A DNA stretch of 13,410 nt, taken from assembly GCA_900752545.1 (NCBI GenBank), contig CAADVS010000013.1, positions 1 to 13,410 on the forward strand, read 5' to 3'. The notes under the pieces were generated by a model. That model was not told where the DNA came from. It ran no database searches and was given only the letters and a program-made list of their open reading frames with translations. Source of the stretch: an uncultured Collinsella sp. GTDB lineage: Bacteria > Actinomycetota > Coriobacteriia > Coriobacteriales > Coriobacteriaceae. The stretch's first letter is position 1; each line of letters begins with the position of its first letter. Of the stretch, positions 1 to 6,979 are shown piece by piece. The translations under genes were made by a program, and so were the position numbers.

Positions 1-19
1 ACTTCAACATCATTGTCGC

Positions 20-60
20 AGCCCCGACCCGCGGTCACGAGCGGGGGCTCCTATCTTTTT
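20..60 (+). terminator. Candidate rho-independent terminator of a gene upstream of the window
   Basis: AGCCCC (20-25) can pair with GGGGCT (44-49), or CCCGC (28-32) with GCGGG (41-45). Either gives a GC-rich hairpin, and a five-T run follows at 56-60. It reads rightward, so it would end a transcript entering from the left. No coding frame can be assigned to the first bases. Confidence 0.45.
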
Positions 61-125
61 AGTGCCCTCGGATTGGGTCATAGTGTCTGTCGTTGCCAAG
101 ACACCGGCGTTGCCTTGGTCGCAAG

Positions 126-193
126 TAGTCATTGGGGACGCTCTTTAATGACTAGTCGTTTAAGAACGCCCCTTAAGAATGATCCCAATGACT
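126..193. repeat. Palindromic intergenic repeat with GACTAGTC core, copy 1
   Basis: The ends are inverted: TAGTCATTGGGGA on the left against ATCCCAATGACTA on the right, one mismatch. The interior holds the 8-bp palindrome GACTAGTC (149-156). The first 32 bases match 13173-13204 at 28 of 32 positions, so this is a repeated element. The right arm seems to contain a partial duplication (TTAAGAACGCCCC followed by TTAAGAATGATCCC), which makes this copy 12 bases longer than the one at 13173. It resembles REP/MITE-like non-coding units; nothing suggests that it encodes protein. Confidence 0.7.
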
Positions 194-247
194 ACACGAC
201 AACGGCGCCCGTCGGCGATGTTGCCGGCGGGCGCCGTTGTCGTGTAG
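192..247 (-). terminator. Long perfect hairpin downstream of galT, candidate galKT terminator
   Basis: A 20-bp perfect inverted repeat (192-211 with 228-247) continues inward through a wobble pair and four more pairs (213-216 with 223-226) to a six-base loop. It lies 45 bases past the galT stop in the direction of galT transcription, where a terminator is expected. No U-tract follows on the minus strand, so it is not a textbook intrinsic terminator. It could instead protect the 3' end or be part of the adjoining repeat, which it abuts directly. Confidence 0.45.
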
Positions 248-292
248 GTGGCTATGTCGTGCGGGCTGATGTTGAACGTTCGGGCCCGTGCT

Positions 293-1921
293 CTACAGCG
301 AGTCGATAAAGCGCTGTTGGGCGGCGCGTCCTGCCTCATCCCACTTAAAGACGCCGGCGTTGTCGAGTACGTGGCCAAACACCACGCCGACCTCTTCGTG
401 CAGGATATCGATAGCGTTATCCGCCGTAAGCTCGTCGGCGCGTCGGGCAAAAACATCTTCGGCCCATGCGGCGTGGCTGCGGCAAAGATCATCGCCTTCG
501 AGCGCACCGGCAAGGTCGTAGCTGGCATCGGCCTTGGCTGCCAGCAGATGCTCGCGGACAGCGCCGAGCTCGGGAACCAAGCGTGACGGCAAAATGGCCA
601 GGCCCATGACCTCGATCAGGCCGATGTTCTCCTTCTTAATGTGGTGATACTCGGCATGCGGGTGGAAAACGCCCAGCGGATGCTCGTCGGTCGTGATGTT
701 GCAGCGAAGCGCCAGGTAGGCTTCGTAAATCTCGCCGCCGGCGTTGCCGCGGGAGTCCACGCGGCGAATGACGGGTGTCACGGTGTTGTGGGCCACGCCG
801 TCGGCCGTGTGTGCGATAACGCCCACGGACTCGTCGGTCCACTCGCGCCAGGCGAGGATAATCTTTTCGGCGGCGTCGAGCAGCTGGGCGCGGTCGTGCG
901 AGCGCAGTCGCAGCACCGAAAGCGGCCACTGCAACACGGTGCCGCTGACCTGGTCAAAGCCGGGCACGCTAAACTGCGAGACCTCGGCGGCATGCATCAT
1001 GGGGAACTCGTGCGCGCCACCCTGGAAGTGGTCGTGCGACAAGATCGAGCCGCCCACGATGGGCAGGTCGGCGTTGGAGCCAATAAAGTAGTGCGGGAAC
1101 AGGTCCACAAAATCGAGCAGGCAGGTCAGCCCCTTGCGGTCGACGTGCATCGGGCGATGCTCGGAGCTCATGGCAATGCAGTGCTCGTTAAAGTATGCGT
1201 ACGGGCTGTACTGGAAGCCCCAGCGCTCGCCGTTGAGCTGGATGGGGATAACGCGCAGATTCTGGCGAGCGGGGTGGGCGCCGCCGTCGGCTGCGGCGGA
1301 GCGTCCAGGGTAGCCCTCGTTCTCGATGCACAGCTGACAGGCGGGATACTTCTCGCCCGTGTTCTTGGCTGCACCTGCCGCGGCGATATCGCGCGGGTCC
1401 TTCTCAGGCTTTGACAGGTTGATAGTGATCTCCAGGTCGCCCCAGTTGGTGGCGGTGCTCCATTTGATGTTGCGCGCGATGGCGGCGCGGCGCACGTAGC
1501 CGGCGTCGCAGCACAGACCGTAGAACCAGTCGGTCGCGGCACGGGGCTCGTTGACGCCCATACGCCCATTGAACTCCTCGTTTACAACCGAAGGCCTCGG
1601 CATGAGCGCGCCCATGATGCGCATGGCGATGCGGTCGCGGCCCGACGCCGTGTCCTCGGCAGCACCGTTGGCAACGGCGGCCTCGGAAAGCGCGGCGAGC
1701 GTGCCTTCGAGGTCAAAGTCGGGCAGGATATCGGGGTGCAAGAGCGAGAGCTTCTCGGTCTGCAGCGCCCAGGTCATGTCGAGCGCCGGGCCCGTGGCGC
1801 CGATGCACTCCAGAATGGTGTTGTAGGCCCAGATGCGGTCGTCCTGTCCGATCATCGATCGATGGATGACATACTCAATCAGGCCCTGCGCAGCCTCGCG
1901 CACATCAGTCATTACAGCCAT
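293..1921 (-). CDS. galT: UDP-glucose--hexose-1-phosphate uridylyltransferase, class II GalT
   Basis: Cytoplasmic Leloir enzyme that exchanges galactose-1-phosphate with UDP-glucose to give UDP-galactose and glucose-1-phosphate. The 542-residue length and overall sequence fit the class II GalT family rather than the shorter E. coli type. The active-site segment SHDHFQGG is visible (H296, H298, Q300), corresponding to the family's histidine that becomes uridylylated. A CxxC pair (about residue 195 on) lies within a YPACQLC stretch. The gene follows galK with overlapping ends. The start at 1921 has AAGGGGG about 10 bases upstream; an alternative ATG at 1912 shares its A with the galK TAA stop (TAATG), a classic coupling arrangement, and would drop three residues. 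Transcription would run from the galK promoter, under the operators at 3159-3242. No frameshift or truncation is seen. Confidence 0.95.
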   Translation of the reverse strand: MAVMTDVREAAQGLIEYVIHRSMIGQDDRIWAYNTILECIGATGPALDMTWALQTEKLSLLHPDILPDFDLEGTLAALSEAAVANGAAEDTASGRDRIAMRIMGALMPRPSVVNEEFNGRMGVNEPRAATDWFYGLCCDAGYVRRAAIARNIKWSTATNWGDLEITINLSKPEKDPRDIAAAGAAKNTGEKYPACQLCIENEGYPGRSAAADGGAHPARQNLRVIPIQLNGERWGFQYSPYAYFNEHCIAMSSEHRPMHVDRKGLTCLLDFVDLFPHYFIGSNADLPIVGGSILSHDHFQGGAHEFPMMHAAEVSQFSVPGFDQVSGTVLQWPLSVLRLRSHDRAQLLDAAEKIILAWREWTDESVGVIAHTADGVAHNTVTPVIRRVDSRGNAGGEIYEAYLALRCNITTDEHPLGVFHPHAEYHHIKKENIGLIEVMGLAILPSRLVPELGAVREHLLAAKADASYDLAGALEGDDLCRSHAAWAEDVFARRADELTADNAIDILHEEVGVVFGHVLDNAGVFKWDEAGRAAQQRFIDSL

Positions 1922-3117
1922 GCCGCGTAAGCCCCCTTGTCAGAAATTGCGTAGTGACGGGCAGAGCCCTTGCCCAGCCAGCCGTTCATCTTGGTAATAA
2001 AGGTGTCGACTAGGTCGAGCGGCACGAAGGCCTGGATGGTGCCACCAAAGCCGCCGCCGTGGATGCGGACGGCGCCGCGGCCGTCGAGCACGTGCTCGGC
2101 CAGCGCCAGGGCATACATGGAAGGCTGCTCGGAACCCAACTTGGCAACAACATTCTGCAGGTACATGGCGGAGCTGGCGCCGGACTCGCGCGTCAGGACC
2201 AGGAACTGATCGATATCGCCGGCGTTAAGGGCTGCCCAGCGCTTATCGACCAGGCCGTTTTCATACCAGTAGTGAACGGCGCGCAGGCAGGCGCGGTCGC
2301 CCAGCTTGGCGCGCAGTTCGGGGAGCTTGGCGTCAAAGTCGGCAACGTCGACCTCGCACAGGCGTGTCTTGCCAAACTCGGCGGCGATGTCTTGCATCTC
2401 GCGCGGAACGGCGGCGTAGTCGTCGGTGGCGGCCACGTGGTCGGCACCGACCTTAACGAGCACGAGCGCGTAGCCGTGATCCTCAAAGTTGAGCTCGAGC
2501 TTCTGGGTCTTAGGCTGGGCTTGATCCTCAAAGTCCATGTAGGCAAGGCCGCCCAGGCACACAGCGGCCTGGTCCATAAGACCGCAAGGCTTGCCGTAGT
2601 AGTTGTTCTCGGTGCGCTGGCTCATCTGGGCGAGTGCGACGGGCTCAATTGCGGGCGCGCCCCAGAGGGTTTCCATGGCGCGTCCGTATGCGGCTTCGAC
2701 GGCAGCGGAGCTCGAAAGACCGCCGCCCGAGGGGACGGAGCAGGTGAAGGCGAAGTCGAAGCCGTGGGGCTCAACGCCAAGGGCTGCGATCTCGTGGGCC
2801 ATACCGCGCACGAGGCTTGCGGACGTGCCCTTCTCGGACTCCTGAACATCCAGCGTGTCGAGCGTGATCTCAAAGGTAGGGTAGCCCTCATCGGCAATGC
2901 GGACCTTGTTGGAGTCGGTTGCCACGGCGATGCCGTCGACAGCGACATCGAGCGAGCCAGCGATAACGTGGCCACCCTCGTGGTCGGTGTGGTTGCCGCT
3001 GATCTCGGAACGGCCGGGCGCGTGCACGTAGAGCACCTGGCGCTCGTCGATGGGGCCAAACTCCTCCTCAAACAGCTTGGTGAGGGTGGCGAGTATCTTT
3101 TCGTCGGGGGCGGTCAT
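1912..3117 (-). CDS. galK: Galactokinase
   Basis: Cytoplasmic GHMP-family kinase that makes galactose-1-phosphate from galactose and ATP, the substrate of the adjoining GalT. The protein is 401 residues, normal for the family. All three signatures are present: the sugar-binding motif GRSEISGNHTDHEGG (35-49), the ATP-binding PSGGGLSSSAA (129-139), and the C-terminal RIHGGGFGGT (about 351-360). The start at 3117 is chosen because it gives the usual N-terminus (MTAPDEK) and has AAGGA five to six bases upstream. The frame stays open far upstream, so a longer form cannot be excluded by frame alone. The stop overlaps the galT start region, indicating an operon galK-galT. GTTAAC operators lie in its promoter region, so LacI-family control by the divergent gene is expected. 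Confidence 0.96.
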   Translation of the reverse strand: MTAPDEKILATLTKLFEEEFGPIDERQVLYVHAPGRSEISGNHTDHEGGHVIAGSLDVAVDGIAVATDSNKVRIADEGYPTFEITLDTLDVQESEKGTSASLVRGMAHEIAALGVEPHGFDFAFTCSVPSGGGLSSSAAVEAAYGRAMETLWGAPAIEPVALAQMSQRTENNYYGKPCGLMDQAAVCLGGLAYMDFEDQAQPKTQKLELNFEDHGYALVLVKVGADHVAATDDYAAVPREMQDIAAEFGKTRLCEVDVADFDAKLPELRAKLGDRACLRAVHYWYENGLVDKRWAALNAGDIDQFLVLTRESGASSAMYLQNVVAKLGSEQPSMYALALAEHVLDGRGAVRIHGGGFGGTIQAFVPLDLVDTFITKMNGWLGKGSARHYAISDKGAYAAWL

Positions 3118-3157
3118 ACGGGTCCTTTCCTTGACGCCGGAGAGACTGGTCCGTGTC

Positions 3158-3163
3158 ATTATG
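3158..3163 (-). promoter_or_regulatory. Candidate -10 box of the galKT promoter
   Basis: On the minus strand this reads CATAAT, five of six matches to TATAAT, about 40 bases before the galK start. The best -35 at 16-base spacing (TGCTCA) is weak. Operator copy 1 overlaps it, which would allow repression by steric block. The assignment rests on position and a single hexamer. Confidence 0.35.
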
Positions 3164-3175
3164 AGTACGTTAACA
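3159..3175. promoter_or_regulatory. LacI-family operator, copy 1
   Basis: Contains GAGTACGTTAACA (3163-3175), centred on the palindrome GTTAAC. The 17-base TTATGAGTACGTTAACA recurs exactly in inverted orientation at 3226-3242. Position between galK and a divergent LacI-type regulator points to binding by that regulator. It lies closest to galK and overlaps the likely -10 box. Confidence 0.7.
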
Positions 3176-3225
3176 ATATTGAGCACCACAAACCAGACGT
3201 TCGCGGCGCCGCACGTTAAAGGGTA

Positions 3226-3242
3226 TGTTAACGTACTCATAA
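3226..3242. promoter_or_regulatory. LacI-family operator, copy 2 (inverted)
   Basis: Exact 17-base inverse complement of copy 1. The local symmetry is TATGTTAACGTA, a two-fold site around GTT|AAC. Its centre is 58 bases from the centre of copy 1 and 129 from that of copy 3, so looping or cooperative binding is possible. Confidence 0.7.
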
Positions 3243-3349
3243 CACAATGTATCTCCTTTTTTGAGAATCTGGTAATCGGTAGATTTTCGGCCGTGAACGG
3301 TGTGGCCGTATGGACATATGGAGCAAAAGAACCGCTGATAGAAAAAGTA

Positions 3350-3362
3350 GAGTACGTTAACA
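3350..3362. promoter_or_regulatory. LacI-family operator, copy 3, near the regulator gene
   Basis: GAGTACGTTAACA, identical over 13 bases to copies 1 and 2. It is 93 bases upstream of the regulator's GTG start, a position suited to autoregulation. No convincing -35/-10 pair for the regulator was found around it. Confidence 0.65.
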
Positions 3363-3455
3363 TGCGTCCGACGATAGCGGGCTTCGGCGCGGGGTGTGTT
3401 TCTGCCCGGGCCGACATTCGCACTATTCAGATCTTGCGAGAGCGAAGGTGATTTT

Positions 3456-4487
3456 GTGGCAAGGCGCCCTTTCAACGATACGGGTACGCGTCCGGTATCC
3501 ATGGCCGACGTTGCCCGCGCTGCCGGTGTTTCGCAACAGACGGTTTCGCGCGTTGCCAACGGATTGCCCAACGTTAACGAACAGACGCGCCAGCGCGTGC
3601 AAGCCGCTATGCAAGAGCTCGGCTTCCGTCCGAGCTATGCCGGCCGTTCGTTGCGTGACGGCCGTTACCATTCGGTCGGCCTGTGCGTCAACGATGTCAC
3701 CAAGTTTGGCAACCTTTCAATGATCGACGGCATCGCCAGCGCTGCTCGCGAGCATAATTGCGCCATCACGCTGGTCGAGATGTCCAAGACCGAGGAGTTT
3801 TCGCTTGCCGAGGCCACGCGTCGTATGGCCGCATTGCCGGTGGACGGCATCATTATCGGCATGAGTCGCATGGCGCCCGATTTTGAGACGTTTGATCCAC
3901 TGCCGGGCATTGGCACGGTCATCGTTACCATGTACGCGCACCCGCGGGTGACCACGGTCGATTCCGACCATTACGGCTGCTCGCTATTGCTTATGGATCA
4001 CCTGTTTGAGCTAGGGCACGAGCAGATTCGCTATATTGGCGGCCCGTCGTTCTCGGTCGACGAACAATTTCGTCGCGCCGGTTGGCAGGATGCACTCGAG
4101 CGTAAACACATCGAGCCGGCAGAGCCGCTCGAGGGCGACTGGTCTGCCAACAGCGGTTACGAGGCCGGTAGGTACCTGGCCGAGCACGATCGCACCATGA
4201 CGGCGATCTATGCGGCAAACGATCAGATGGCAAATGGCGCCATTGCAGCGCTGCGCGATAGCGGCTTGCGCGTGCCCGAGGACGTGAGCGTGGTGGGCGT
4301 CGACGATTCGCTCGATGATTTTGTCGCACACAACGAGCTCACGACCGTTCGATTTGATTTGCATCAGCGTGGACGCGAGGTGTTCGAGCACGCGGTTCCC
4401 AAGGCGGGGGCAACGGACAAAACCGTCGCCATTCGCATCCCCGGTCAGCTCATCGTTCGACATAGCACGGCAGAGCCTCGCGCATAG
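3456..4487 (+). CDS. LacI/GalR-family transcriptional regulator of galKT
   Basis: DNA-binding repressor with an N-terminal LacI-type helix-turn-helix (about 16-36: MADVARAAGVSQQTVSRVAN) and hinge region, then a periplasmic-binding-protein-like sugar-sensing domain (about 72-343) ending near PGQLIVRHS. At 343 residues it is of normal length. The GTG start at 3456 is preferred because AAGGTGA lies four bases before it and the N-terminus then has a normal short lead into the HTH; an internal ATG at 3501 would start right at the HTH. It is divergent from galK across a region with three identical GTTAAC sites, so the likely targets are galKT and itself, with galactose or a derivative as inducer. 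The effector is inferred from context, not from the sequence. The next gene begins 129 bases downstream with its own promoter. Confidence 0.92.
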   Translation: MARRPFNDTGTRPVSMADVARAAGVSQQTVSRVANGLPNVNEQTRQRVQAAMQELGFRPSYAGRSLRDGRYHSVGLCVNDVTKFGNLSMIDGIASAAREHNCAITLVEMSKTEEFSLAEATRRMAALPVDGIIIGMSRMAPDFETFDPLPGIGTVIVTMYAHPRVTTVDSDHYGCSLLLMDHLFELGHEQIRYIGGPSFSVDEQFRRAGWQDALERKHIEPAEPLEGDWSANSGYEAGRYLAEHDRTMTAIYAANDQMANGAIAALRDSGLRVPEDVSVVGVDDSLDDFVAHNELTTVRFDLHQRGREVFEHAVPKAGATDKTVAIRIPGQLIVRHSTAEPRA

Positions 4488-4570
4488 TTTTTGCAGGTAA
4501 ACGAAGCTTTATCGCATTTCAATAACAATCGGTAAGGATGCCGGCAGATAGCTGTGGCTCTAAAGGCGAG

Positions 4571-4579
4571 TGCTATGAT
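4571..4579 (+). promoter_or_regulatory. Extended -10 promoter of the flavodiiron gene
   Basis: TGCTATGAT is an extended -10 (TGn followed by TATGAT, five of six to consensus) 38 bases before the ATG at 4617. No good -35 is seen, which is tolerable for extended -10 promoters. A small inverted repeat, GATAGAC (4577-4583) with GTCTATC (4594-4600), follows and ends four bases before AGGAGG; it may be an operator or a leader hairpin. Confidence 0.45.
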
Positions 4580-4616
4580 AGACGGGTTCTTTTGTCTATC
4601 TAGGAGGCTTTGCCTG

Positions 4617-5777
4617 ATGGAGATCACCAAGGATATCCGCTACATTGGCGTCGACGATCACGACATCGATCTGTTCGAGGGCCAGTACGACGTGTCCGAG
4701 AACGGCATGGCATACAACAGCTATGTTATCTTGGGCGATAAAATTGCTGTCGCCGATTCGGTCGACGCTGGCTTTGTCGACGAGTGGCTCGGCAACCTCG
4801 AGGCCGCGCTCGATGGCCGTACGCCCGACTACCTGGTTGTCCATCACATGGAGCCCGATCATTCCGCCGGTATCGCCGCCTTTATGGAGCGCTATCCCCA
4901 GGCGCAGATTGTGGCTAGCATGGGTGCTTTCCGCATGATGGTCAACTACTTTGGCACCGACTTCTCCGAGCGCAAGATGGTCGTCAAAGATGGCGACGTG
5001 CTCGACCTGGGCGGCCACAGCCTAACCTTTGTCGGTGCCCCCAATGTTCACTGGCCCGAGGTGTTGTTCTCCTACGAGGCCACCGACAAGGTGCTCTTTA
5101 GTGCCGACGGCTTTGGCAAGTTTGGCGCCAACGACATCGAGGATCCCGAGGGCTGGGCTTGCGAAGCGCGCCGTTACTACTTTGGCATCGTGGGCAAGTT
5201 CGGCAAGTTTGTGCAGGCCGTGCTCAAGAAGGCCGCCAATCTGGACATCCAGATCATTTGCCCGCTTCACGGCCCCGTGCTGACCGAGAACCTGGGCTAT
5301 TACCTCGACACCTACAACACCTGGTCGAGCTACCAGCCCGAGGACGAGGGCATCACGATTGCCTATGCGAGCGTGTATGGCCATCTGAAAGCTGCCGTTG
5401 AGGAGCTCGCATCTGCGCTCGAGGCCCGCGGCCAGAAGGTCTCCGTCTTTGACTTGGCTCGCGATGATATGGCCGAGGCCGTTGAGGACGCGTTCCGCTA
5501 CGACCGCCTGGTGCTCGCTTCCATCACCTATCAGGGCGAGATCTTCCCGTTCATGAGCACCTTTATCCATACGCTTGCCGAGCACGCCTATCAGAACCGC
5601 ACGGTTGCGCTCGTCGAGGCCGGTTCCTGGGCGCCTGCCGCTGCCAAGGTTATGACCAAGGAGCTCGAGGGCATGAAGGACATCGCCCTGACGCAGAACA
5701 AAGTGACCGTCCTGGGTTCGCTCAACGACGCATCGCGCGCCCAGATCGAGGCCCTCGCCGACGAGCTTTCCAAGTAG
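4617..5777 (+). CDS. fprA: Flavodiiron protein (A-type flavoprotein)
   Basis: Soluble enzyme that reduces O2 to water and/or NO to N2O, protecting anaerobes; electrons usually come from rubredoxin or a flavoprotein partner, neither of which is encoded here. The N-terminal metallo-beta-lactamase-like domain (about 1-235) keeps every diiron ligand: HxExDH as H77, E79, D81, H82, then H145 (in HWP), D164 (in SADGFG) and H218 (in CPLHGP). The C-terminal flavodoxin domain (about 245-386) begins with the FMN-loop-like AYASVYGHLK (249-258). No C-terminal rubredoxin or reductase extension is present; 386 residues is the core family size. The start at 4617 has AGGAGG nine bases upstream. The gene stands alone between its own promoter and a strong terminator. 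O2 versus NO preference cannot be read from sequence. Confidence 0.94.
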   Translation: MEITKDIRYIGVDDHDIDLFEGQYDVSENGMAYNSYVILGDKIAVADSVDAGFVDEWLGNLEAALDGRTPDYLVVHHMEPDHSAGIAAFMERYPQAQIVASMGAFRMMVNYFGTDFSERKMVVKDGDVLDLGGHSLTFVGAPNVHWPEVLFSYEATDKVLFSADGFGKFGANDIEDPEGWACEARRYYFGIVGKFGKFVQAVLKKAANLDIQIICPLHGPVLTENLGYYLDTYNTWSSYQPEDEGITIAYASVYGHLKAAVEELASALEARGQKVSVFDLARDDMAEAVEDAFRYDRLVLASITYQGEIFPFMSTFIHTLAEHAYQNRTVALVEAGSWAPAAAKVMTKELEGMKDIALTQNKVTVLGSLNDASRAQIEALADELSK

Positions 5778-5800
5778 CGATATTTCGCTTTTGACGTTCA

Positions 5801-5838
5801 ACCACCACAAAGGGGACAGGCCCTTTGTGGTGGTTTTT
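5801..5838 (+). terminator. Rho-independent terminator of the flavodiiron gene
   Basis: Perfect 14-bp stem (5801-5814 with 5821-5834), six-base loop GACAGG, then a five-T run (5834-5838). It lies 24 bases after the stop codon. It also sits right at the end of the convergent DeoR gene, but the U-tract serves only the plus strand. Confidence 0.92.
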
Positions 5839-5840
5839 GT

Positions 5841-6644
5841 TTAAGCGTCAGCGATGAGGAGATTTGGGCGGGCGTCGTCGACGATCTCGGCGATTGAGGT
5901 GGCAACGGCATGATCGGGGTCACGGTCCATCACGATGGTGTCGACATCTGCCAGCTCGGCAAAGCGGTACATGCCGCGTCCGTTAACCTTGCTGGCGTCC
6001 ATGAGGGCGACGCTTTGATGGGCTGCGGCGATCATAGCCGTTTTGGTCTCGGCCATTTGGGGAAAGTCGGTCGTAAAGCCGCAGCGGGGGACAAAAGCGC
6101 CGGGGCACATGACGGCAAGGTCGGCGTGGACCATTTGGAGCGCCTGCATGGTAAGTGGACCGTACAGATAGCGATGACCTTTGCGCAGTGCCCCACCCAG
6201 CATGACGACATCGACCGAGGGCATGCTCTCGTCGATGTAATCGGCGATGGTAATGTCGGCCGTGATGACGGTGATGCCGTCGCGCTGATCGAGGAGCCGG
6301 ACGAACTCGAGCGCCGTGGTGCCCGAGTCGACAAGCAGCGTGTCGCCATTGCCGACGAGCTCGATGGCGCTTTGCGCGATGGCCTGCTTGGCGGCGACAT
6401 TGACGTTGATGCGGCGATCCTGGGTGGATACGGTCAGTCGCTTCTGGAGAGACACGGCGCCACCATGCGTGCGGCGCAACTTGCCGGACTCGGCGAGCGC
6501 GTCCAGGTCGGCGCGGGCGGTAACGGAGGACACGCCAAAGGTCTGGGCGATTTCTGCCACTTGCACCGAGGCGTTATGTTCGAGCATTTCCATGATGGCG
6601 GAACGACGCTCATCGGCGAAAGCTCGGGTTGTCGCATGGGCCAT
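5841..6644 (-). CDS. DeoR-family transcriptional regulator of sugar metabolism
   Basis: DNA-binding regulator with an N-terminal winged helix (about 10-65; recognition segment VSSVTARADLDAL at 38-50, then RRTHGGAV at 57-64) and a C-terminal DeoR sugar-phosphate-sensing domain. The sensor carries the characteristic DSGTT (106-110) and the late GFTTDFPQMAETKTAMI and DASKVNGRGMYR segments. Length 267 is typical (250-270). The start at 6644 has TGGAG five bases upstream. It is convergent with the flavodiiron gene and divergent from the aldolase at 6980, with an AT-rich gap of 335 bases between them. This makes the aldolase the obvious target, with a phosphorylated sugar as effector by family precedent. 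Neither target nor ligand is proven here. Confidence 0.93.
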   Translation of the reverse strand: MAHATTRAFADERRSAIMEMLEHNASVQVAEIAQTFGVSSVTARADLDALAESGKLRRTHGGAVSLQKRLTVSTQDRRINVNVAAKQAIAQSAIELVGNGDTLLVDSGTTALEFVRLLDQRDGITVITADITIADYIDESMPSVDVVMLGGALRKGHRYLYGPLTMQALQMVHADLAVMCPGAFVPRCGFTTDFPQMAETKTAMIAAAHQSVALMDASKVNGRGMYRFAELADVDTIVMDRDPDHAVATSIAEIVDDARPNLLIADA

Positions 6645-6979
6645 AGCTGCTCCATTCTCAACCGAAATTTGCAGGAATTGTGTTGAGTCTATTTTCGTTC
6701 ATTTTCTTTTTGAGTAAGAAAACGCCTTTCGATTACTTATTTTTTCTATAAAAGAAAGACGCTGAACGCCCAAAATTCAATATCGAACATGCCCACTCGG
6801 CTCAAATTCCTTCCGTTTACTTTTCAAAAACGACGGTATTGACCTGCATGGGCTCAATATCTCGCACGTGCAAAGCCGCTGAATTTCATACAATGAGCGC
6901 AGTAAAACGCAAGGTAAAACGCCTTGTGAACAACTACGCCCGATGTCCAGATGCGGGCGAGGGAGAGGAGCAAACGCTC
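6645..6979. promoter_or_regulatory. AT-rich divergent control region between DeoR regulator and aldolase
   Basis: No gene is seen. The region is clearly richer in A/T than its neighbours. It contains TTTTCTT (6702-6708) inverted as AAGAAAA (6716-6722), an A/T-rich inverted repeat like many DeoR-family operators, CGTTT/AAACG arms at about 6815-6835, a GCACGTGC palindrome (6864-6871) and a possible -10 TACAAT (6889-6894) for the aldolase without a matching -35. The aldolase frame is open upstream to 6839, but its start is better placed at 6980. Confidence 0.4.

Noticed and set aside
13..309. Plus-strand frame at the left edge
   Set aside because: It runs through a terminator hairpin, the palindromic repeat and the galT 3' end, has no Shine-Dalgarno sequence and no family resemblance.
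2059..3219. 386-codon open frame on the plus strand opposite galK
   Set aside because: It is antisense to a clear galactokinase with all motifs; high-GC genes produce such shadows, and the translation has no family resemblance.
6839..6979. 47-residue N-terminal extension of the aldolase
   Set aside because: The family starts at the equivalent of MALVTTEKML, GAGGAG is correctly placed before 6980, and the extension would cover the likely promoter.
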